Of a stretch of DNA of 64,000 nucleotides, positions 48,628 through 61,497 are shown piece after piece (position 1 is the first letter of the stretch; the number at the start of each line of letters is the position of its first letter). Source of the stretch: Lamellibrachia columna (taxonomy: Eukaryota > Annelida > Polychaeta > Sabellida > Siboglinidae); contig OY759267.1 in assembly GCA_963662155.1 (NCBI GenBank), positions 35,444,976 through 35,508,975 of the forward strand, in the 5' to 3' direction. The notes beneath the pieces are model-generated. The model had not been told where the DNA came from. It was given only the letters and a program-made list of their open reading frames with translations, and did not search any database. Made by a program: the position numbers and the translations under genes.

Positions 48628-48845
48628 TTTATATCAAGTTGCGGCACAGTGTATATGTAGACACATTATGGAATACTCCTGCTTGTCAAGTCATTATTAT
48701 TTGTTTGATAGCCAAGTCTAAACAATGCTTTGCCCGTATTATTAGCTGAAAACCAGTCACATAATTTAATTATAGGTCGATTTTGACACTTGATAAATCA
48801 TAGATCATGTACACTAGATTTACATGAATCAATGAAGCCTGCTTA
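48628..48845. repeat. Dispersed repeat, partner at 31640-31850
   Basis: About 210 bp direct match to the other copy, directly downstream of the MITE. Confidence 0.65.
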
Positions 48846-50141
48846 CTGCCCCTTTGAATATACTAATGAGTTTATTTTTAAATTAGTATTCATATAATTG
48901 CTTGATTTTAAACCAAACATGGCATAACTTTGTAAGAAAATTTGACATTTTTCACATTTAACATGATTTAGGGTAAATTCCAATGTGTCAGGTTTGTCAA
49001 ATTGTATTGTTTGTGTGACTGCTTTCATACTTCTAGTTGATAAGATACAAGGCGAACAGCTTGATGTCGATACGCCACCATAAAAGGGTATCACATGTCC
49101 AGATGCCAATCGTGGCTAGATTTGAAAATGCTGATCTACGCAGTGCTTCTAGTGGGTGTGGCACAACCAAAATACAACTATTCTGTCCAAATTTGTCACA
49201 CAATGTTGCTAACACACTGGGCCACAAGACAAATATCACCAGTGACCGCTCTAGTCCAAAACGGCTACCTGTTCCGTCACATACTTGTGTCATACCCCGT
49301 AATTTTCGCAAACTTTCCATTTTGGCATCCGATCTGTACCATGATGTTCGTGATTGCTACTGCTGTCTGCCTTTTCCAAGCAAACTGTTCATTTTTCCTA
49401 TCAACCTGTGCCTATAGGAATGATTATATCTTATGTTAACCACTTCAGAGTTATGGTTAGCTAGGGATGGGGTTGCTAGAGATGGGGTTAGCCAGGGATG
49501 TGGTTAGCTAGAGATGGGGTTAGTATTGATTTTGGAAAGGCAACAGTTATTGTTGATATTAAAAATTGCTCATTGTAGACTTTTAGCTTACCACAAGCTC
49601 TATAATGCTATTATAGCATATGAAAAATAAACAAATTGTATTTATTAGCAATGAAATATCATGTTACACATCAACTTGCGCAATATATCAGCTCGTGCAC
49701 ATCAAACGTTATAGTACAAAACTAAAATGTACATTTATTTGACATGTTTTATATTTAGTAGATCGGTTATAGGACACCTCCTAAAGGACACTGTTAAACA
49801 GTTTAAATAGTAGTGTAATGTAATGATCTTGTTCACTAGATGGAATCAATAACATATATATAATATTATCCAGTCTGACACCGACAATTGTCTAAGTCAA
49901 ACACACACAACATGGGACAGGTTAGCAACCGTTTTTATTTATTTATTTATTTTCAAAAATATGAGCCCTAATTATATTATCATAATTTCAAATTATAAAA
50001 ATAATAAGAAATTTTTTATAACAAACTAATAATTTCATCCAAATTACGTGTAACATCCACAATTAAGCTAATAACAACGACCGAAACATAAGCATATCAA
50101 CATTTTATAACCGTGTTTGTGACCCCGACTTCCGTCTAATT
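48846..50141. other. Spacer with a short 17-18 bp repeat
   Basis: Frames at 49033-49439 overlap on both strands and show no domain I recognise. 49455-49525 has about four copies of GTTAGCTAGAGATGGG with variants. The rest is AT-rich. Confidence 0.4.
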
Positions 50142-50605
50142 GGAGTCAGACCACAGTTGAGAATTTCATTGGTGGCCATGTTAACGTTTTTTCTGATTAT
50201 AAGAAAACATGACCACTAAAAATTCTAAAACTTTTTCATAGCAACTGCCATCATCTCATTGACATGCTGACCAAGTTTATCAAAATCACATACCTCCAGC
50301 TCTTTTAAAACACCCCGACGTGCAATGCCCATCCATTTAAAAAAAAATAGCCATGTATTCATGTGCCCACGAAGCCCATATATATATAGCAGAAAAATTC
50401 CCATAAAACCCTCCGCTGTTAAACTCTCAAAAAAATGAAACATTTCACAGCCAATATAGCTTCTACAAACAAACCTGTGAATATGCCTGCTCAATTGCAC
50501 TTATGTCACATCATATGAATTCTTTAAATTCACATATCGCAATTTAATACGCCCTATACATTCGTGTGAAACAATAAACAGGAAGGTCAACTGTGGTCTT
50601 ACTCC
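50142..50605. mobile_element. MITE with GGAGTCAGACCACAGTT ends, copy B
   Basis: Left TIR GGAGTCAGACCACAGTT at 50142-50158; right TIR AACTGTGGTCTTACTCC at 50589-50605. 464 bp, closely similar to copy A. This is the best defined copy of the family that also occurs in the 4.2 kb duplicated unit. It has no coding capacity and must depend on a transposase encoded elsewhere. I cannot assign a superfamily from the ends. Confidence 0.8.
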
Positions 50606-50703
50606 TGTAACACATCAGGAAGTCTAACTGAGGCATGAACCCTTTGGTCGACTTGCTGATCATAGCACTACTAGCGCCGCCTAACGAGCTCCGGCATTGC
50701 TAT

Positions 50704-50725
50704 AAAAGGGTATGCAACTAGGAGT
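50704..50725. repeat. Short repeat shared inverted with 119-140
   Basis: AAAAGGGTATGCAACTAGGA is an exact inverted match to 121-140. At both places it lies next to a truncated LINE. Confidence 0.6.
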
Positions 50726-50744
50726 GACCCAACTTCCAACACCC

Positions 50745-51895
50745 CTTCCGCAAAGATTGCTACTTAAATTAAAAGCCCATGGTATCGGGGATAGCATAAC
50801 TGACTGGATAGAACAATGGCTGACTGACAGAAGACAACGAGTTGTAGTAGATGGCGAAGTTTCAAATTGGAAATCGGTTTTGAGTGGGGTACCTCAAGGA
50901 TCAGTATTAGGACCTATATTATTCTTAATTTATATCAATGACTTGGACGAGAGTATAACAAGTAACGTACTGAAATTTGCGGACGACACAAAACTGTTTA
51001 GAAAGGTTAATACTGATGGTGATAAACAACATTTACAAAACAATCTAGACAGATTAGTGAAATGGTCTGAGAAATGGCAGATGCTGTTCAATTTTGGGAA
51101 ATGTAAATGCCTACATACAGGACATGGGAACTTGAATGTAAACTATAAAATGGGAGCTACTGTTCTTGGTACTACTGTAAAAGAAAAGGACTTAGGAGTT
51201 ACAATAAGCGCTGATATGAAAGTTTCAGAGCAGTGTCACAGTGTGGTATTGCAGCTTCAAAGGGTAATCAAATTCTTGGATTGATTAGAAGAAACATAAC
51301 ATATAAGGGAAAAAAGTTAATTATACCTCTTTATAAAGCAATAGTTAGACCTCATTTAGAATACTGTATACAAGCATGGAGACCGTATCGTAAGAAGGAT
51401 ATAGATACGCTTGAACGCATACAAAGGAGAGCAACTAAAATGATTCCAGAACTTAGAGACCTTAGTTATGAAGAACGCCTGAAAGAATGTGGTTTAACAA
51501 CTCTAGAGACAAGGAGGTTAAGAGGAGATCAGATTGAAGTTTTTAAGATATTGAATGGGTATGAAAATATTGATAGAAATATGTTTTTCTCACTCAAGAA
51601 GGATAGCAGAACTAGAGGACATGAGGTAAAATTAGTAAAGGATCAATGTAGATTGGACATCAGGAAGCACTCGTTCTCACAGAGGACAATAAATGAATGG
51701 AACAAACTGTCTACAGATTGTGTAACTGCTAGCAGCGTGAATATGTTTAAAAACAAGGTTGACACATATATCAGGAGGGCGGGTTATAAGTAGGTGAACA
51801 TTGTTGGACTCTCGATAAGCCAATGGCTTCCTTGTCCACTTGCCATCTGGGCCTTTGGCTTGGATGGCAAATCTTGTTAAATCTTGTTAAACTCA
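50745..51895 (+). mobile_element. CR1-like LINE copy, RT and C-terminal region, one frameshift
   Basis: Begins within RT (RLLLKLKAHGIGDSITDWIE), then GVPQGSVLGPILFLIYINDL, FADDTKLFRKV with both catalytic Asp present, EKDLGVTISADMKVSEQC, LGLIRRNITYKGKKL, LERIQRRATKMIPELRDLSY and NEWNKLSTDCVTASS. A frameshift near 51235 joins two long frames (50712-51284 and 51233-51793). The 3'UTR (TTGTTGGACTCTCGATAAGC) ends with two TTGTTAAATC-like units at about 51868-51890. 5'-truncated and the least decayed copy of its family here. Confidence 0.85.
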
Positions 51896-52608
51896 CCTTT
51901 CAGCATCCGTATCTCGGCATTGCGATGCGTAATCCGAATACTATGACCACACACAAATGTCCCAATGAATAAACTTTCACTATACCTACTTGTCATTAAA
52001 AACATATATGGATTTCTTACGAAAATAGGTATGTTTACGACTGTACACACAGAAATCACATAAAACCACATACGGTCACGTGACAATGTTGCCCGAAGTG
52101 AGGTGTGACACCCTTTGTTAACCAAATAGTCTACCCAACAAAAGGAGCCAATGATCAGTCTTGCAAAGGTTATGTTTACGCGTATATATTATATATAGCA
52201 GGCGATTACATTATTTTTTAACATAACACCTCATATCTGCTGATTTGTACGTACTTGCCTCATATCTGCTGATTTGTACGTACTTGCAATTATAAAAGAA
52301 ATAATGTTTTATTTCATTAAGAAAACTTCACTTATTCGCCACGTGCAAGAGGACACCTGTCAACTGCTGTAGAACGTGAGGGAGGGAGGGTGCTTCTGCT
52401 TGTATGTGCTTCTGCTTGTATGTGATTCTGCTTGAAGATAGATGTCTGTTAGGTCAGGGCATTTATCAAGTTGTGGCCGTAGAATTTTGCTTATGCCTTA
52501 CCGGATCTCTGCGTCGGAAACTGCCAGCAATCCAGACGAAGTTGTTTGCACCACTCTGTCAAAGTCATCCTGGCTTAGCCGTAGCAACCAAACCCCACAG
52601 CTATAGCT

Positions 52609-52609
<1 letters not shown>
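51896..52609. other. No recognised gene
   Basis: Contains a perfect direct repeat of CCTCATATCTGCTGATTTGT plus ACGTACTTGC near 52225-52290 and a doubled TGTGCTTCTGCTTGTATG near 52390-52420; otherwise featureless. Confidence 0.4.

Positions 52610-52693
<84 letters not shown>
52610..52693. repeat. (CTA)n trinucleotide microsatellite
   Basis: 28 perfect units. Confidence 0.95.
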
Positions 52694-53290
<597 letters not shown>

Positions 53291-53654
53291 GCAATAACCA
53301 ACACAAGTCAGATGTAGTAGAGATTGAAAAGGGCCAAATAAATGACGTTTTATTGCAAAGTGGACTGCTTATCACGCAGCCACTTTGGGAAGCACATTAA
53401 CAGGAATGTGAGCTCCTCAAAGCAAACCAGACAGGAACTGAACATATGTACAGCCCCGTCCGGCAAGTTTCTCAGAGCCCACATTCCTACAGGCATGACG
53501 ATAACATATATACATCAAGAAGTCGTCATGAACATGTAATGCAAAGAATACAGACATTCCACCACCAATACACAAATTTAATTACAAACAGGTGGGGCCA
53601 TTTCGCCACAAGGTCACCCACAAACATGTGACCACCCCACCGCGACCTAACCTT

Positions 53655-54605
53655 TTAAGCAATTCTGATATACTTCCTAAAAGCATCTGAGCTCCACCTG
53701 CCTGCTGCCCTGATTTGTGCATCTGACTCCCCCCGCAAGGCCGCTGCGGTAGCTGCGCCGATGCGAAAACTGTGACCCTTAAATGAACTAGACTTGTATC
53801 CGCAAAAACTGAGGAGCCGTTTCAGAGACACATCGAATTCACCCCGGAGCATAGGTGAGCCATCCGGGTAACCAAAAAGGATACCTTGCACTGGGCCTCT
53901 GGCCTGAATAAACTCCCTCAAGAAAGCTGCCGGGTGGATGAGTGACCCTTCTAGGCATTCCCCTCTCACCTGCAGAGATTGCGGACCGTGGCGAGCACTG
54001 TGCTTAAAACGGCGGAAAGATACATTTATAAGGTCACCGGTCAACGTGACATCTCCCACGTGGAGACAGCCCTGCGTCATGTTCCTCGACCTGGGCACCA
54101 TTTCTCCGACTCGCAAGTAGGCCCTGAAGGCAATGACCATCATGGCTCGGAGCATAGTGCACGTATAGGTTGATGCGAAAACAGTGGGGAGAGCCTGCAC
54201 CAGGCAAGAAAGGATGGGTAGTGTGACAGGCAGGCGGACATCAGGAACAGATCCAAGATTCCGAGCGCCAGCCAGCAGCTTGACTACGATGAAGTTGCTA
54301 GTTGGATCTGGTAGGCCATTAATCTTGTGAAAATAGGCTAGTGCTGACACATTGGAAACAATTGTGGCAGGGGCAGCACCACTGGCATGCAGGTGTGCCA
54401 CGAAGAGGAGGATCATTGCCACCGGTATTGGCAAAGAGGGATACATACCAAGCGACTGAAAGAAAGTTACTAACTTACCCCACGCCCGCTGATAGTGGGC
54501 TCTCGTAGATGGCGCCAGTGAAGCCTCTAGCAACCGACTCAGAGATTCCCCAAGCCCGCTGGGGAGATACTGTAGGGAATTTCCCGCGGGCTGGCTTCTG
54601 CCCAT
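53655..54605 (-). CDS. Tyrosine recombinase of the Ngaro-like element
   Basis: 316 residues, intact. The N-terminal SAM-like DNA-binding part has LAPSTRAHYQRAWGKLVTFF (residues 30-49). The catalytic domain has Arg165 in AFRAYLRVGE, a basic strand FRRFKH near 198-202, His278 and Arg281 in KGHSFRIGAATAAA, Trp304 in AGRWSSDAF and Tyr312 in RKYIRIA. The full set expected for a tyrosine recombinase is therefore present. It would join the circular DNA copy of the element to the genome. It starts within the end of the RT frame (+1 relative), so translation by re-initiation or frameshift is likely. The stop comes four residues after the catalytic Tyr, as is usual for such recombinases. Confidence 0.85.
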   Translation of the reverse strand: MGRSQPAGNSLQYLPSGLGESLSRLLEASLAPSTRAHYQRAWGKLVTFFQSLGMYPSLPIPVAMILLFVAHLHASGAAPATIVSNVSALAYFHKINGLPDPTSNFIVVKLLAGARNLGSVPDVRLPVTLPILSCLVQALPTVFASTYTCTMLRAMMVIAFRAYLRVGEMVPRSRNMTQGCLHVGDVTLTGDLINVSFRRFKHSARHGPQSLQVRGECLEGSLIHPAAFLREFIQARGPVQGILFGYPDGSPMLRGEFDVSLKRLLSFCGYKSSSFKGHSFRIGAATAAALRGESDAQIRAAGRWSSDAFRKYIRIA

Positions 54606-56269
54606 GGTGCCAGAGCTCGGAATTCCCGTACCTGTGAACGTGATAGTTTGTCAGCTAAAGTGTTGATCCTACCTGGAATATGGCGGGCAGTGAAATTGAT
54701 GTTGAAACGCAAGCACGCTAAAACCAGTGGACGGATTAAGGCCATGATGTGGGGCTCGCGTGACGTTTGCTTGTTAATAATTGGCACAAGAGCCTCATTG
54801 TCTGTGTAGAAACACACACTTCTGTTTGCCCATCTACCGCCCCACACGATCACTGCTGCCATTATAGGGTACAGTTCTAGAACTGATATGTTGTATGAGC
54901 GCCATGATACTGGCCACTGCCCATAAAACCATGCGCCACCATACAGTGCCCCGAAACCTATACTTCGGGAGGCATCAGTGTACATGTGCAAGTGGTCGCC
55001 CGTAAGGAAGTTGTCATCTAGGAAAAAGGACCGGCCATTAAATAGAAGCAAGAACTCCTGCCATACCTGTAGATCGAGTTTTGCCTGACGAGTCAACCTG
55101 ATGTGGTGATGGGGTTTCTGGACCCCTAATGTCATGTCTATGATTCTTCTCAGAAAAGCTCTACCTGGCACAATCACTGTGCAAGCAAAATTCAGGATGC
55201 CGATGAGTGACTGCAGAACTCTAAGTGTTACTTTCTGTTGTCTCTGAAAATCTTCCAGCAGTGCCTTAGCTTTCTCTAACTTATCCTCTGGCAGTCTAGC
55301 TTCCATAAGCACTGTATCTAAAGTAATGCCGAGAAAAGTGATGACACGGGTAGGAGCCACTGTCTTCCCAGGTGCTAAGGGAACCCCGAGTTCGAGGCAA
55401 AGATTAACAAAAGCTTGTAGATCTTGTCCGCATTTCGCACGAGAATTGGCAATAAACAGAAAGTCATCGATAACATGGACAATCGCAGTCGCTCCCAGTT
55501 TGGACTTTGCGATCCACTCCAACGCAGTACTGAAAGACTCGAAGATCGCACAAGCGCTGGAAACTCCCATTGGAAGGACAGCATCCATGAAAAACTTACC
55601 CTTCCACTGGAAACCCAAAAGCGGTCGGTCCCTTGGTGAGACTGGAATAATCCTAAAAGCTGATTCTATGTCCACTTTAGCCATAAAGACCTGACTACTG
55701 GGTAGCTGTTTGATGAGCCTAATAGCATCCTGTATAGTTGCGTATTGGACAGCGGAAATTTCCTTGGGAATGAAATCATTTACCGAGGAACCCTCTGGGT
55801 AGGATAAGTGATGTATCGTTCGGAATTCCCCAGGACTCTTTTTAGGGACTACCCCCAAAGGGGAAATCCTGAAGTTGTCACTAGGGGGTAGCGTATCAAA
55901 CGGACCTAAAATTCTGCCTAGCGCTAGCTCCTTCGCTATCTTGTTGTCTACTACTGCAGGGAATTCGATGGCAGACTTCAAATTGGTGACCCCTTTAGCT
56001 TGTTGTGCTGGTAAGCCAAAGCAGCCAATTCTGAACCCGTGCTGAAAGCCATTGAGAAGATACTCAACAATATTACGATTGTAGCCGACAAGAAAGTATC
56101 TAAGTGCATCAGGGGAAACTGGGGTAGGCATACTATCTCCTGAAGACGGCTGGTCGCGAACTGGCAGTCGACGATTGGGTTGCAGGGATGCCGGTGGCTG
56201 AACTCGGTCGAGCAGGATTGGGTTGGGTGCGTTGCCTATAGCATCGTGCCGCTGAGTGGGGGCCACCAC
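54539..56269 (-). CDS. Reverse transcriptase-RNase H of the Ngaro-like element
   Basis: 576 residues, intact. RT motifs: FRISPLGVVPKKSPGEFR, FMAKVDIESAFRIIPV (Asp200), VLPMGVSSACAIFESFS and the catalytic HVIDDFLF box (Asp268, Asp269), with VIDD in place of the usual YxDD, a variation found in this group. The RNase H domain has MYTDAS (Asp432), LELYPI (Glu465), FYTDNEA (Asp490) and LADKLSR (Asp540), the complete catalytic set. It makes DNA from the element RNA and removes the template. The frame is open upstream of the first Met and overlaps the zinc-finger part of gag, so the true start is uncertain. Confidence 0.85.
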   Translation of the reverse strand: MVAPTQRHDAIGNAPNPILLDRVQPPASLQPNRRLPVRDQPSSGDSMPTPVSPDALRYFLVGYNRNIVEYLLNGFQHGFRIGCFGLPAQQAKGVTNLKSAIEFPAVVDNKIAKELALGRILGPFDTLPPSDNFRISPLGVVPKKSPGEFRTIHHLSYPEGSSVNDFIPKEISAVQYATIQDAIRLIKQLPSSQVFMAKVDIESAFRIIPVSPRDRPLLGFQWKGKFFMDAVLPMGVSSACAIFESFSTALEWIAKSKLGATAIVHVIDDFLFIANSRAKCGQDLQAFVNLCLELGVPLAPGKTVAPTRVITFLGITLDTVLMEARLPEDKLEKAKALLEDFQRQQKVTLRVLQSLIGILNFACTVIVPGRAFLRRIIDMTLGVQKPHHHIRLTRQAKLDLQVWQEFLLLFNGRSFFLDDNFLTGDHLHMYTDASRSIGFGALYGGAWFYGQWPVSWRSYNISVLELYPIMAAVIVWGGRWANRSVCFYTDNEALVPIINKQTSREPHIMALIRPLVLACLRFNINFTARHIPGRINTLADKLSRSQVREFRALAPWAEASPREIPYSISPAGLGNL

Positions 56270-57444
56270 AGCGTCTACACTTGTGTGTGTAACAACAAGT
56301 GGCTGCGTTACAGACCTCCCCCCGATCGAATGCGAAGCAGGTTTTTGTGGATGGCCACTTAGCCTTACCCCAGCTGGCCTTACCCTTGCTACGAAAGGGA
56401 GTCACGCTGGGTGTGGCAGCTGGGCGACTCTCGGATGCATTCATCCATAGGTACCAGCAAACCGATTCCCACCCCCCAGTTGTTGGCCTGACGAAGTGAC
56501 TCATCATACGACCGCCAGTCCGCACCTTTCTCGTATAGGGAACGAATTGTCTGGACGTACATGAGTAAATTATGTGATTCTGACAGATGCTGTGGCTGGA
56601 GAAGAAAAACAGACATGTAAATTTCGAAGCCCTGCAGCCATTGGTCAAATGACACAGTGCTGCTCTTTGCCCTAGGGGCGACACAAAACATGGGGGTCTC
56701 GTCGTCACTGCCTGGCCTAACGGACACAGAATAGTTATGTGGTGAGGAGTCATGCAACAATGAGGAAATACTAACATACTCCCCGGACCAAATTTGGGCT
56801 TTGAGTTTGTCAGACACGCGGGAATGACGGGATAGGGCCGAAGTAGCGAACGATGCTACTAGATCCTGGGATGCCCTGGGGAGGGCGTGTACTTCCTGAC
56901 CTGTATGAATACCTGAAGATATGGCCTCTGGCCACGGGGCCGACGGTGGTCTTGGAACGGGGCTTGGTGGAGCACCAGTTGCAGATGATGTCACCCGACC
57001 TGACGTATGGCCGCCCTGCGGCCATAGACAAGGGTTAGCCAAGGGCGGAGCGATGGGCTCCCCCCCGGTAGGCGCCGCCACTGCTGCAGGGGTCTCTATT
57101 GGAAGCGGCGCAGGTAGGGCGTTGGCCGCAGGCAATTGCTGCAGGCCACGCACCATCGCGTGGACCTCCTGCAACATCTTGTCAGAGGCGTCAAGACGGC
57201 GCTCCATAATCGACAAGCGCTCCTCCGTCGTAGCTTTCCGACCCGCTGCTGCGCCCGCCACCGGACGAACGACATGTCGTAGGGCCGGTTCGTCGTCAAG
57301 GTGCTGCACGACGTGGCACTCTGGTGGGGGCGGGCACATCGCTGATCGTGCAACGGCAGCGCGGCTTGCCGCCGCCCGCGATCTTGTTGCCACCGGGCTG
57401 TGGCGCAGAGGTCGTCCACGACGCACGTTCTTATCTGGAGCCAT
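56133..57444 (-). pseudogene. Gag-like protein of the Ngaro-like element, one frameshift
   Basis: Frame from 57444 starts with a basic, Ala/Pro-rich region (RGRPLRHSPVATRSRAA), a predicted coiled coil (EERLSIMERRLDASDKMLQE, residues about 85-110), then a capsid-like part with VSFDQWLQGFEIYMSVFLLQ. Near 56425 the frame must shift into the one running 56777-56133, which carries a zinc-knuckle array CFAFDRGEVCNAATC and HKCRRCGGPHSAARC. The shift is either a mutation or programmed; no obvious slippery site is visible. The protein would package element RNA. Calling it broken is therefore tentative. Confidence 0.65.
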
Positions 57445-57602
57445 CCTGCAACATATTGTGGAAGGGCCAATACTGAGTGAACAGCTAAACTCTCGGAAAT
57501 TGCCGCCAAACTACTCATGAAAGCCACATGTGAAAACTAGCTCCTAAATTGTTGTGGCAATACCACCAGGACTGATGCCTTGCGTCGAAGCTGAAACAAA
57601 AG

Positions 57603-57695
57603 TTTTTTTTTTTTTCATTATTATTTTTTTTTTATTTTATTTTTTATTTTTTTTTATTTATTTTTTTTTATTTATTTTTTTTATTTTTTTTTTTT
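57603..57695. repeat. T-rich low-complexity tract
   Basis: Runs of T broken by single A or CA on the plus strand, upstream of gag. Confidence 0.9.
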
Positions 57696-57740
57696 CATTA
57701 TATGAATACACATCAATATGCGACATTAGCCAAATGATTA

Positions 57741-58539
<799 letters not shown>

Positions 58540-58706
58540 ATATAATTGCAAATTGAGACCTTGCATGAAATCTAATGGCTCCATAAGTTCACTTGGCTGG
58601 AAGTAGCCAGCCCAAAATGTTTACTTTAGAAATATTTGCAGAGGCAATCAAGCCATGATTAACCATAAACTTATCACCCTTTGACCCTACCAGTGGACAT
58701 TCTATT
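58540..58706. repeat. Duplicated flank F1, left part (paralogue of 61835-62000)
   Basis: Matches 61835-62000 at about 95 percent (TTGCAAATTGAGACCTTGCA, TTCACTTGGCTGGAAGTAGC). Continues after the hAT insertion at 60674-60770. Confidence 0.85.
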
Positions 58707-58776
58707 GTCTAGGTCAGGGTTCGGCAACCTTTTTGAACGGAGGGCCAAATGAGTGACTTGGAATAGGTCAGCGGGC

Positions 58777-58979
<203 letters not shown>

Positions 58980-59018
58980 ATGCACGCACATAAGGATATC
59001 ATCATTCTTGTAACACGT

Positions 59019-59021
<3 letters not shown>

Positions 59022-59081
<60 letters not shown>
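59022..59081. repeat. (TA)n microsatellite inside the hAT
   Basis: About 30 units. Confidence 0.95.
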
Positions 59082-59084
<3 letters not shown>

Positions 59085-59599
59085 TGCAACATACATACGT
59101 TGTGTGTAGCAGTGGTATCGAGTATTGTTGTAAATAGGTCTGATTTTGAACAACAGTTTTAAAAACATACATTATTCATGTTACGTGTTCTTGGCATGCC
59201 GCTGATGCCATGTTGACCCGTGTGCCACTGACGTCTGATGCTAGAGATGTTGCTGCGCCACCAAGTGTCCCACATCTGGCTGCAGACTTGACACTACGAG
59301 CCTCAGCACGTCATCCAAACATCCGTATGTTAGATGCGTTCATGGCTTGCATTAAACGAAGTTCATCTTATAATAATAATAATAATAAAATTACTTATTT
59401 GGCGCCAATATCCTCGGAAAATCCAAGTTCAGTGGCGCAACAAAACCAAAGGATTAGGCATTCTCGTGACCATGTACAATGCAAAAAGTCGTCAACAGAT
59501 GGATGGAGGTGCCAAGATGCTAAGGAGGATAGGCAGTTGTGATAAGATAGGTTTTCAGATTACGGCGAAATTAAGCTATATTTCTTGCTGATTTTACGT

Positions 59600-59935
59600 T
59601 GTCGGGGATTGAATTCCACAGAGTTGGTCTACATGTCCGGAGTAGCTAGATTGTTTTCGATGAGTGTCGGGAAGTAATTTGCATCCCGCAGTTGTGTTTC
59701 CCACAATCGAAACCTGGTATCGAAAGCGGAGACAAACTGGCACAGTTCATTGATTAGTTGTTCTCTTCTCTGGAGTTTGGCGTTCAGCAGAGTGAGGTTG
59801 CTCCGTGACGTAGACTAAAATGCAAAATCGCACATCCATAAGGGGTCAGTGAATGCCGGTACTTCTGCACCCTTCTTCTCCATGAATACGCTAATCTCAT
59901 GTCTCAGCTCGTACACGTGGCACAGCATGGCACCC
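59600..59935 (-). pseudogene. hAT transposase remnant
   Basis: The minus strand reads MRHEISVFMEKKGAEVPAF, a stop after DFAF, then LTLLNAKLQRREQLINELCQ, FVSAFDTRFRLWETQL and NYFPTL, with stops near 59813 and 59628. This resembles the C-terminal half of hAT transposases of the type also domesticated in GTF2IRD2-like proteins. Only a fragment is present, so the element is non-autonomous. Confidence 0.6.
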
Positions 59936-60235
59936 CAACCTAGTCTCATGTCTCGGCTCGCACACGTGGCACAGCATGGCAACCCAACCTAGTCTCATGT
60001 CTCAGCTCGCACACGTGGCACAGCATGGCAACCCAACCTAGTCTCATGTCTCAGCTCGCACACGTGGCACAGCATGGCAACCCAACCTAGTCTCATGTCT
60101 CAGCTCGTACACGTGGCACAGCATGGCAACCCAACCTAGTCTCATGTCTCAGCTCGTACAGGTGGCACAGCATGGTAGCCGAACCTAGTCTCATGTCTCA
60201 GCTCGTACACGTGGCACAGCATGGCAACCCAACCT
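59895..60235. repeat. 49-bp tandem array inside the hAT
   Basis: Seven units based on CTCATGTCTCAGCTCGCACA and CGTGGCACAGCATGGCAACC; the first unit overlaps the transposase remnant, so the array grew from coding sequence. Confidence 0.9.
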
Positions 60236-60673
60236 TGCCAGGGCACTTCGGTTTAGTGCAGGAATTGTTAATATTGCACATTCCTCTCGGACGGAAGGTG
60301 TTGGAACTGCCAGTGATTTAACGAGTGATGATGAGTGTTATTCAAAACAACACAGTATCACTCAAACACAAAAAGATAGAACATTCATGTCGGCATGTTG
60401 GCAAAAGTGAATTAATTAAAGTTTAAAGGATGTGAGAAATGTTTGATATGTTCATCACGTGGAAATGGTATTACCGAGTTGCATTATGTGATATGCTTTG
60501 CCTAGACGTCTCGTCTAGAATTTAGTCTAGACAAGACGTACTATTTTTTATTTTACATATCAATATTGCGGTCGCGGGCCGCGTCATGCATAATCTCGCT
60601 ATCAGTCCGCGGGCCGCATAAAATAGCTCTGCGGGCCGCAGTTGGCCCGCGGGCCGCAGGTTGCCGACCCCTG

Positions 60674-60770
60674 GTCTAGGTCTTCCCTCCAAACATTGCC
60701 CACCTGAATGACCTGCCCACTGCCAAGTGCCCACTAGGCCACTAGTACCCAACCCAGTTGGTAATTGGCA
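60674..60770. repeat. Duplicated flank F1, right part
   Basis: Continues the match to 62000-62090 (TTCCCTCCAAACATTGCCCA, CCCAACCCAGTTGGTAATTGG). Confidence 0.85.
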
Positions 60771-60778
60771 TATCTCCT

Positions 60779-61497
60779 AGTGCCCTGCGCGGGCCTAGAA
60801 TTTGATCCCAAGCCCGGCCCGCAATTAGCAGTTAGAGTACCGGCCCGGCCCAGGCCCGCATACTAGAATTTAGGCCCAGGCCCGACCCAGACCGTGAATG
60901 TTTGGCCCAGGCCCGGCCCGGATGTTTCAGGCCCAAGCCCGACCCATACCCGCGGGCCAAAGATGGGTAAGCCCGCGGCCCGCAAGCCCGCGGCCCGCTA
61001 AGTTTAGAGAAGATAAACCTATAATCTTATAACAAAGACGAAAAACAAATAAACTGTAAAACATACTTATTGTTTTATTAAATAAAAAAGGTCCACAGTG
61101 TGCTGGATGAGTTCTAAAAATTCAGCACCACCAACTTCTTCAAACTTACAAATATCCTGAAGAAAAATAAAGAAAAACTTCTTAGTGTCATTACTATTAA
61201 ATATGGTAACATTTGTTATATTTGGCTTTAATGTATTGGTTTATTGTTAGGGTAGGATATTTGTTTATCTAACCCTGACTTAACTCATATGCAAGCCATA
61301 ACCCCAATTTATATTGTTAACTGAATTAGGTCAACTAAGTTAACATAATTTAATATGATATTTCAATTAAATGTCACCCACTGGCACTGACACCCAGTGG
61401 CATTTCCAGCAGGCCTGCAGTCACTAGCCTCAGACAGACAGGTTCAGACATGTGTGAATTAGTACAAGTGTGAATGGATTAGGACTGGGGAGATATT
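60779..61497. repeat. Long inverted repeat, arm 1
   Basis: Starts GTGCCCTGCGCGGGCC, continues about 220 bp of CGGGCC-rich sequence and then about 480 bp of AT-rich sequence ending CTGGGGAGATAT. It is matched in reverse by 62093-62975. Parts read, on minus, like a short protein segment (KFEEVG.A.FLELIQHT) that is also in arm 2. The GC-rich, inverted ends suggest a DNA transposon, possibly hAT-like. Confidence 0.75.

Noticed and set aside
49033..49439. Overlapping frames of 95-126 codons
   Set aside because: No domain, no splice sites and overlap on both strands without conservation.
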